From positions 1 to 11,307 of the forward strand of contig JAENXO010000043.1 of assembly GCA_016649455.1 (NCBI GenBank): a stretch of 11,307 nt of DNA, read 5' to 3'. The translations under genes and the position numbers were made by a program. Every line of letters begins with the position of its first letter. Position 1 is the first letter of the stretch. The notes below the pieces were generated by a model. The model did not search any database and was not told the origin of the DNA. It worked only from the letters and a program-made list of their open reading frames with translations. Positions 7,335 to 11,307 of this stretch are shown here, one piece after another. Source of the DNA: Gemmatimonadota bacterium (GTDB lineage Bacteria > Gemmatimonadota > Gemmatimonadetes > Palauibacterales > Palauibacteraceae).

Positions 7335-7825
7335 GGTACTTCGTCACCGTAGAAGATCGCGAGTACTCGGTTGAGATCGATGGGGCAGCGATGAGCGTCG
7401 ATGGGGTTCCCGTCGCCGCGGAATTGGCTAGTCTCCCCGGGACGGATCGTCGACACCTCCGAATGGACGACCGGTCCGTATCGCTATTCGGGCGGCTCCA
7501 ACCGGATGGCTGGCTCGTCGAGCTGGAAGGGCGCGGCTTCGTGGTACGCGTGGAGGATGAACGTGCTCGTCACATTCGTGACCTCGCCTCTGCTGCCGCA
7601 CCGCTGGAGACACACCGGGAGGTACGCGCGCCGATGCCGGGCCTGATCGTCAAGGTGGAGGTAGAAGTCGGCCAGGAGGTAGAACAGGGGGACGGGCTCA
7701 TCGTGATGGAGGCGATGAAGATGGAGAACGAGTTGCGGGCCGATTCAAGTGCGACGGTCAGGGAGGTCAGGGTCGAACCCGGCCAGACCGTAAACCGCGA
7801 CGACCTGCTCGTCGTTCTCGAATAG
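7331..7825 (+). CDS. Biotin carboxyl carrier protein of the acyl-CoA carboxylase
   Basis: This 164-aa protein carries the biotin that shuttles between the carboxylase and carboxyltransferase sites. The C-terminal biotinyl domain (about 95-164) has APMPGLIVKVEVEVGQEV and the biotinylation motif EAMKM with acceptor Lys130, followed by NELRA and ending in LLVVLE. Residues 1-90 are beta-rich (YFVTVEDREYSVEIDG, GWLVELEGRGFVVRVEDER), resembling the biotin carboxylase-carboxyltransferase (BT) linking domain of PCC/MCC alpha subunits, not the short Pro/Ala-rich leader of E. coli AccB. With the 4477-5988 product it makes up the parts of one alpha chain. The GTG start at 7331 overlaps the previous stop (GTGA) and has GGAG 5 nt upstream. 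The mutase gene starts 14 nt downstream. Confidence 0.9.
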   Translation: MRYFVTVEDREYSVEIDGAAMSVDGVPVAAELASLPGTDRRHLRMDDRSVSLFGRLQPDGWLVELEGRGFVVRVEDERARHIRDLASAAAPLETHREVRAPMPGLIVKVEVEVGQEVEQGDGLIVMEAMKMENELRADSSATVREVRVEPGQTVNRDDLLVVLE

Positions 7826-7839
7826 CGGAAGAGGCACAG

Positions 7840-9420
7840 ATGGACTCGCCTGATCGAGAGCAGCGCTTTCGGACGCCGTCGGACATCGAGGTCCGGGCGG
7901 TCTACGGACCGACCGATGCGGAGCCGGACCCGGTAGAGAACCTCGGCGACCCCGGGGCATTTCCGTTCACCCGGGGAGTGTACGCGGACATGTACCGCGG
8001 CAGGCCCTGGACGATGCGTCAGTATGCCGGATTCGGAACCGCAGTCGAGACGAACAAGCGATTTCGATTCCTGCTGGATCAGGGCCAGACGGGACTCTCG
8101 GTCGCGTTCGACCTTCCCACGCAGATGGGGCTCGACTCTGACGATCCTCTTTCAGAAGGGGAAGTCGGACGCGTCGGAGTCGCGATTGACACGCTGGATG
8201 ACATGGAGCTCCTGTTCGACCGGATTCCGCTCGATCGCGTCAGCACGTCGATGACGATCAACGCTACGGCGGCCGTTCTCCTTGGTCTGTACGTCGCGGT
8301 GGCGGACGGTCGCGGGATTCCGCGCGATCGGCTGAGCGGAACCGTCCAGAATGACATCCTCAAGGAGTTCGTCGCCCGGGGAACGTACATCTATCCGGTC
8401 GAGTCCAGCCTCAGACTCGTGACGGATATTTTCGACTTTTGCTCCAGGGATCTACCGCGCTGGAACAGCATCTCCATCAGCGGCTACCACATGCGCGAAG
8501 CCGGATCCACGGCTGTTCAGGAGATCGCGTTTACGCTGGGTAATGCCCGTGAATACGTTCGACGAGCGCTGGACCGCGGGCTGGAGCTCGAACAGTTCGC
8601 TCCGCGGCTGAGTTTTTTCTTTGCCGCTCACAACGACCTGTTCGAAGAAGTCGCGAAATTCCGTGCGGCGCGCCGACTCTGGGCACGTATGATGAGGGAG
8701 GAGTTCGGGGCGTCGGATCGGAGCGCTCGTCTGAGATTCCATACGCAGACCGGCGGATCCACCCTGACGGCGCAGCAGCCGCTGAACAACGTCGTGCGCG
8801 TGGCGATTCAGGCCCTGTCTGCCGTACTCGGAGGGACGCAATCGCTTCATACGAACGGATACGACGAGGCGCTGGCCCTGCCGGGCGCTGATGCGGCGCG
8901 GCTGGCTCTCCGGACTCAGCAGGTCATCGCCGAGGAGTCCGGTGTGGCTTCGACCGTCGATCCTCTGGCGGGATCGTGGTACGTGGAATGGCTGACCGAT
9001 GAGCTGGAGCGCCGCGCCGTACGATACCTCGAGCAGCTCGACGACCTGGGGGGGGCTGCCGCGGCGATCCCGTTCATGAGCGATGAAATCCATCAGGCCG
9101 CGTACCGCTGGCAACTCGAGCTGGAGAGCCGGGAACGGCGGGTAGTCGGCGTCAACTGCTATGAAGAGGATGTGACTCCGCTGGATCTCCCGCAGCCGGA
9201 CTTCGGAGCCCTCGGGCGCGAACAGAAGGAACGTCTGGCGGGTGTGCGTGCGGCTCGCGATGATGCCGTGGTGCAGACTGCGCTCGCGGAGTTGAGGCGG
9301 ACTGCCGTCGACGGAGGAAACCTGGTTCCGTCGATCATCGACGCGGTGAAGGTACGCGGCACGCTGGGAGAGATCAGTGCCGTGCTGAAGGAGTTGTGGG
9401 GCCCGTATCACAGTGCGTGA
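7840..9420 (+). CDS. Methylmalonyl-CoA mutase large (catalytic) subunit, without B12-binding domain
   Basis: This 526-aa protein forms the TIM barrel that isomerises (R)-methylmalonyl-CoA to succinyl-CoA with adenosylcobalamin. Key blocks are RPWTMRQYAGFGTA (55-68), SVAFDLPTQMGLDSD (87-101), GTVQNDILKEFVARGTYIYP (167-186), SISGYHMREAGSTA (212-225), RLRFHTQTGGSTLTAQQP and VDPLAGSWYVE. Tyr62, Arg180 and His217 correspond to Tyr89, Arg207 and His244 of the Propionibacterium enzyme. Isobutyryl-CoA mutase has Phe and Gln at the first two, so methylmalonyl-CoA is the predicted substrate. The chain ends at about residue 526 with no DxHxxG cobalamin-binding domain, so a separate small subunit must exist outside the window. 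The start has GGAAGAGG 5 nt upstream and follows the carrier protein by 14 nt, in line with using the carboxylase product (after an epimerase). Confidence 0.93.
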   Translation: MDSPDREQRFRTPSDIEVRAVYGPTDAEPDPVENLGDPGAFPFTRGVYADMYRGRPWTMRQYAGFGTAVETNKRFRFLLDQGQTGLSVAFDLPTQMGLDSDDPLSEGEVGRVGVAIDTLDDMELLFDRIPLDRVSTSMTINATAAVLLGLYVAVADGRGIPRDRLSGTVQNDILKEFVARGTYIYPVESSLRLVTDIFDFCSRDLPRWNSISISGYHMREAGSTAVQEIAFTLGNAREYVRRALDRGLELEQFAPRLSFFFAAHNDLFEEVAKFRAARRLWARMMREEFGASDRSARLRFHTQTGGSTLTAQQPLNNVVRVAIQALSAVLGGTQSLHTNGYDEALALPGADAARLALRTQQVIAEESGVASTVDPLAGSWYVEWLTDELERRAVRYLEQLDDLGGAAAAIPFMSDEIHQAAYRWQLELESRERRVVGVNCYEEDVTPLDLPQPDFGALGREQKERLAGVRAARDDAVVQTALAELRRTAVDGGNLVPSIIDAVKVRGTLGEISAVLKELWGPYHSA

Positions 9421-9461
9421 TCGTAGAAGCTGGTTCGCAGGAGCACGGGAAGAGGATACTG

Positions 9462-9785
9462 ATGCCGACATATGAATACAAATGCAAGAGTTGTGAGATT
9501 GAGTTCGAGCGATTTCAGAGAATCAGCGACGATCCCATCACCGAATGTCCGGAATGCGGAGGTGAGGTGCAGCGGCTGATTTCGACCGGGGGCGGCCTCG
9601 TGTTCAAGGGGCCGGGGTTCTACGCGACCGACTACGGTAGTGGCAGCTCGGGAAGAAGCGGGTCGGACAGACAGGCCGCGAAGGAAGCCGCGAAGGAAGC
9701 CGCGAAGGACTCCTCGAAGGAAGCATCCGGCGGCAAGGGCGGGAGTACCTCGGCCGGTAAGGACGGTTCGGATGCCGGAAGCTAA
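9462..9785 (+). CDS. FmdB-family zinc-ribbon protein
   Basis: This 107-aa protein begins MPTYEYKCKSCEIEFERFQ, the standard FmdB start, with a zinc site from Cys8, Cys11 (CKSC), Cys29 and Cys32 (CPEC). The KGPGFYATDYG block follows, also typical. From about residue 60 the tail is low complexity: Gly/Ser, then AAKEAAKEAAKD, then Gly/Ser/Lys. FmdB was first named as a putative regulator of formamidase/methanol-use genes, but the function of most members is unknown. The start at 9462 is set by GGAAGAGG 5 nt upstream and by family alignment, though the frame is open further upstream to 9396. The gene follows the mutase after 41 nt and overlaps argS by 14 nt. Any regulatory role in this cluster is speculation. 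Confidence 0.87.
   Translation: MPTYEYKCKSCEIEFERFQRISDDPITECPECGGEVQRLISTGGGLVFKGPGFYATDYGSGSSGRSGSDRQAAKEAAKEAAKDSSKEASGGKGGSTSAGKDGSDAGS
9675..9710 (+). repeat. Three 12-bp tandem repeats in the FmdB-type gene
   Basis: GCCGCGAAGGAA occurs at 9675-9686 and 9687-9698. A third copy at 9699-9710 ends in GAC instead of GAA. It encodes AAKE, AAKE, AAKD in the low-complexity tail. A weaker continuation (SSKE, ASGG) follows. Confidence 0.85.
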
Positions 9786-11307
9786 CTTCGGCGTCCCGGC
9801 GCCTGCCTCGCTCAAAGAAGCGTTGCAGGCGGCGGTGCTCGAACTTGGTGCTCCTTCGACGTTCGCGCCGCTGCTGGACCGACCGGGTGATCCCGCGCAC
9901 GGGGATCTCACGACGAACGCGGCGCTCGTACTGGCGAGCACCTTGAAGCGGCCACCCCGTGAGATCGCGACAGACATTGCGTCCCGCCTGTCTGGTTCGA
10001 TCCCTGGCGTATCCTCTGTGGAGGTCGCGGGTCCCGGATTCCTCAATTTCCGCCTCGAAGATCGACTGGTGTGGTCCGAACTGGCCCGGGTAGCGCCGGC
10101 GGAACTGTCCTGGGGACGCTCCGAATCCGACAGTCACGAACGCGTCAACGTCGAGTTCGTGTCGGCGAATCCGACGGGCCCGCTGCACGTGGCTCACGGA
10201 AGGGGGGCGGCGATCGGAGATGCCGTCGCCTCGCTGCTGGAGTGGACCGGCCACTCCGTGGAACGGGAGTTCTACGTGAACGATGCCGGGCGTCAGATCG
10301 AACTGCTGGGGATGTCGATCGACGCACGACTCCGGCAGGCGGCGGGCGAGCAGGTCGATGTTCCCGAGGGAGGTTACCAGGGAGCCTATGTGGCCGAGCT
10401 CGCGGCGAGGCTGGAAGAGAATCACGCCCTCGATGAGCTGTCGGAGGTCACCGAAGCGGAGAGGATTCTGGAGCTGTCGCGGCGCGCCAGTGACGCCCTG
10501 CGGGAAGACCAGGCGGCTGACCTGGAGAAGTTCGGTGTCCGGTTCGATCGCTGGTTTGCCGAGAGCCGGCTGTTCGGCGGAGGTGAAGTTCTGGCCCTCC
10601 TGACCCGCCTCGAGTCCGGGGACAATGCCTATCGTGACGAAGGGGCGCTATGGCTCCGGACGACTGAGTATGGAGACGAGAAGGACCGCGTATTAGTGAA
10701 GGGAGACGGTTCGCATACGTATTTCGTTTCAGACATTGCCTACCACCTCGATAAGAAGACGCGGGGCTTCGATCGCGCGATCGACGTCTGGGGGGCGGAT
10801 CATCATGGTCACGTTCTCAGGATGCATGCCGCGCTCGAGGCCAGCGGTATCGATCCCGAATTCCTCGAAGTGATCATCATCCAGCTCGTCACCGTCATGC
10901 GAGGCGGCGAACAGGTGAGGATGAGCAAGCGGGCGGGGACATTCGTCTCGCTCCGCGACCTGTATGAGGAGACGGGTCCGGACGTAGCCCGGTACTTTTT
11001 CCTCATGCGACGGGCCGAGGTCCCGATGATGTTCGACCTGGACCTGGCGCTCGACACATCCGAGAAGAACCCGGTCTTCAAGGTCCAGTATGCGCATGCC
11101 CGGATGTGCAGGATCTTCGAACGGGCAGGAGTGGACCCCGCATTGCTGTCGCTCACGGAGGGCGGATTCTCGACGCTCCTTCTCCCGTCCGAGCGGGAGG
11201 TGGCCAAGACCGTTCTCCGGTTTCCGGAAATCGTGGCCGCCGCCGCCGGGGCGCGCGCTCCCTACCAGGTCTGCAGCTACCTCGAGGAACTCGCCGGAGT
11301 GGTGAAC
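9772..11307 (+). CDS. argS: Arginyl-tRNA synthetase (3' end outside window)
   Basis: The frame is open from ATG 9772 to the window end, giving 512 residues with no stop. It charges tRNA-Arg with arginine in the cytoplasm. The N-terminal Arg-tRNA-synthetase additional domain spans about residues 1-100 (GDLTTNAALVLA, VEVAGPGFLNFRL). The class I core has NVEFVSANPTGPLHVAHGR, with the HIGH-type motif HVAH at 139-142, then EREFYVNDAGRQIELL, SDIAYHLDKKTRGFDRAIDVWGADHHGH, and the KMSKS-type motif RMSKR at 383-387. FKVQYAHARM marks the start of the DALR anticodon-binding domain, of which only the first part is present. ATG 9772 has AAGGA 8 nt upstream and lies inside the end of the FmdB-type gene (14-nt overlap), suggesting coupled translation. 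About 40-60 C-terminal residues should be missing, judging from usual ArgS length. Confidence 0.95.
   Translation, partial: MPEANFGVPAPASLKEALQAAVLELGAPSTFAPLLDRPGDPAHGDLTTNAALVLASTLKRPPREIATDIASRLSGSIPGVSSVEVAGPGFLNFRLEDRLVWSELARVAPAELSWGRSESDSHERVNVEFVSANPTGPLHVAHGRGAAIGDAVASLLEWTGHSVEREFYVNDAGRQIELLGMSIDARLRQAAGEQVDVPEGGYQGAYVAELAARLEENHALDELSEVTEAERILELSRRASDALREDQAADLEKFGVRFDRWFAESRLFGGGEVLALLTRLESGDNAYRDEGALWLRTTEYGDEKDRVLVKGDGSHTYFVSDIAYHLDKKTRGFDRAIDVWGADHHGHVLRMHAALEASGIDPEFLEVIIIQLVTVMRGGEQVRMSKRAGTFVSLRDLYEETGPDVARYFFLMRRAEVPMMFDLDLALDTSEKNPVFKVQYAHARMCRIFERAGVDPALLSLTEGGFSTLLLPSEREVAKTVLRFPEIVAAAAGARAPYQVCSYLEELAGVVN

Noticed and set aside
9396..9461. Upstream in-frame extension of the FmdB-type protein
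   Set aside because: It would overlap the mutase end and add 22 residues before the family's conserved MPTYEY start, which has its own strong ribosome binding site.
8452..9471. Antisense open frame of 339 codons opposite the mutase gene
   Set aside because: Shadow of the mutase coding frame, with no motif of its own.
9604..10425. Antisense open frame of 273 codons opposite the FmdB-type gene and argS
   Set aside because: Arg-rich shadow with no recognisable domain; both sense genes are well supported.
1..11307. Search for tRNA, rRNA, CRISPR, insertion sequence or phage features
   Set aside because: No cloverleaf, spaced repeat array, terminal inverted repeats, transposase or integrase was seen; the space is almost fully occupied by ordinary genes.

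Overview
This window comes from a GC-rich bacterial chromosome (by eye a little over 60% GC, with GC-rich third codon positions). All genes are on the + strand and packed almost end to end. A lipoprotein with a type II signal peptide suggests a Gram-negative-type cell envelope. The protein styles and gene order remind me of Gemmatimonadota or a similar phylum, but nothing here proves that, so taxonomy is a weak inference.

Layout. Bases 1-312 are the 3' end of a gene for a very Glu-rich protein, with 57-bp tandem repeats. After a short spacer holding a hairpin, 366-2174 encodes a lipoprotein with a periplasmic-binding-protein fold. It overlaps by 4 nt (ATGA) the carboxyltransferase subunit of an acyl-CoA (propionyl-CoA) carboxylase, 2171-3721. 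A SAM-methyltransferase-like gene, 3747-4455, follows and is broken into two frames at 4261-4277. Then come the biotin carboxylase subunit (4477-5988), an RlmD/RumA-type RNA m5U methyltransferase (5985-7334), the biotin carrier protein (7331-7825), the large subunit of methylmalonyl-CoA mutase (7840-9420), an FmdB-type zinc-ribbon protein (9462-9785), and the first 512 codons of arginyl-tRNA synthetase (9772 to the window end).

How they work together. The three carboxylase subunits and the mutase form most of the methylmalonyl-CoA pathway: propionyl-CoA + bicarbonate + ATP gives methylmalonyl-CoA, which is isomerised to succinyl-CoA. Residues that set substrate choice (Asp409 in the carboxyltransferase, Tyr62 and Arg180 in the mutase) agree with propionyl-CoA and methylmalonyl-CoA. 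The B12-binding mutase subunit, the epimerase and the mutase chaperone are not in the window. Overlapping stops and starts and short gaps suggest one long transcription unit that also carries RNA-modification and translation genes.

The observation most worth following is the split methyltransferase. The only interval where the two frames can be joined contains CTTTGAC, the same heptamer used for +1 programmed frameshifting in prfB. A one-base indel is the simpler alternative. No stretch over 300 bases lacks a gene, and I see no tRNA, rRNA, CRISPR array or insertion sequence.
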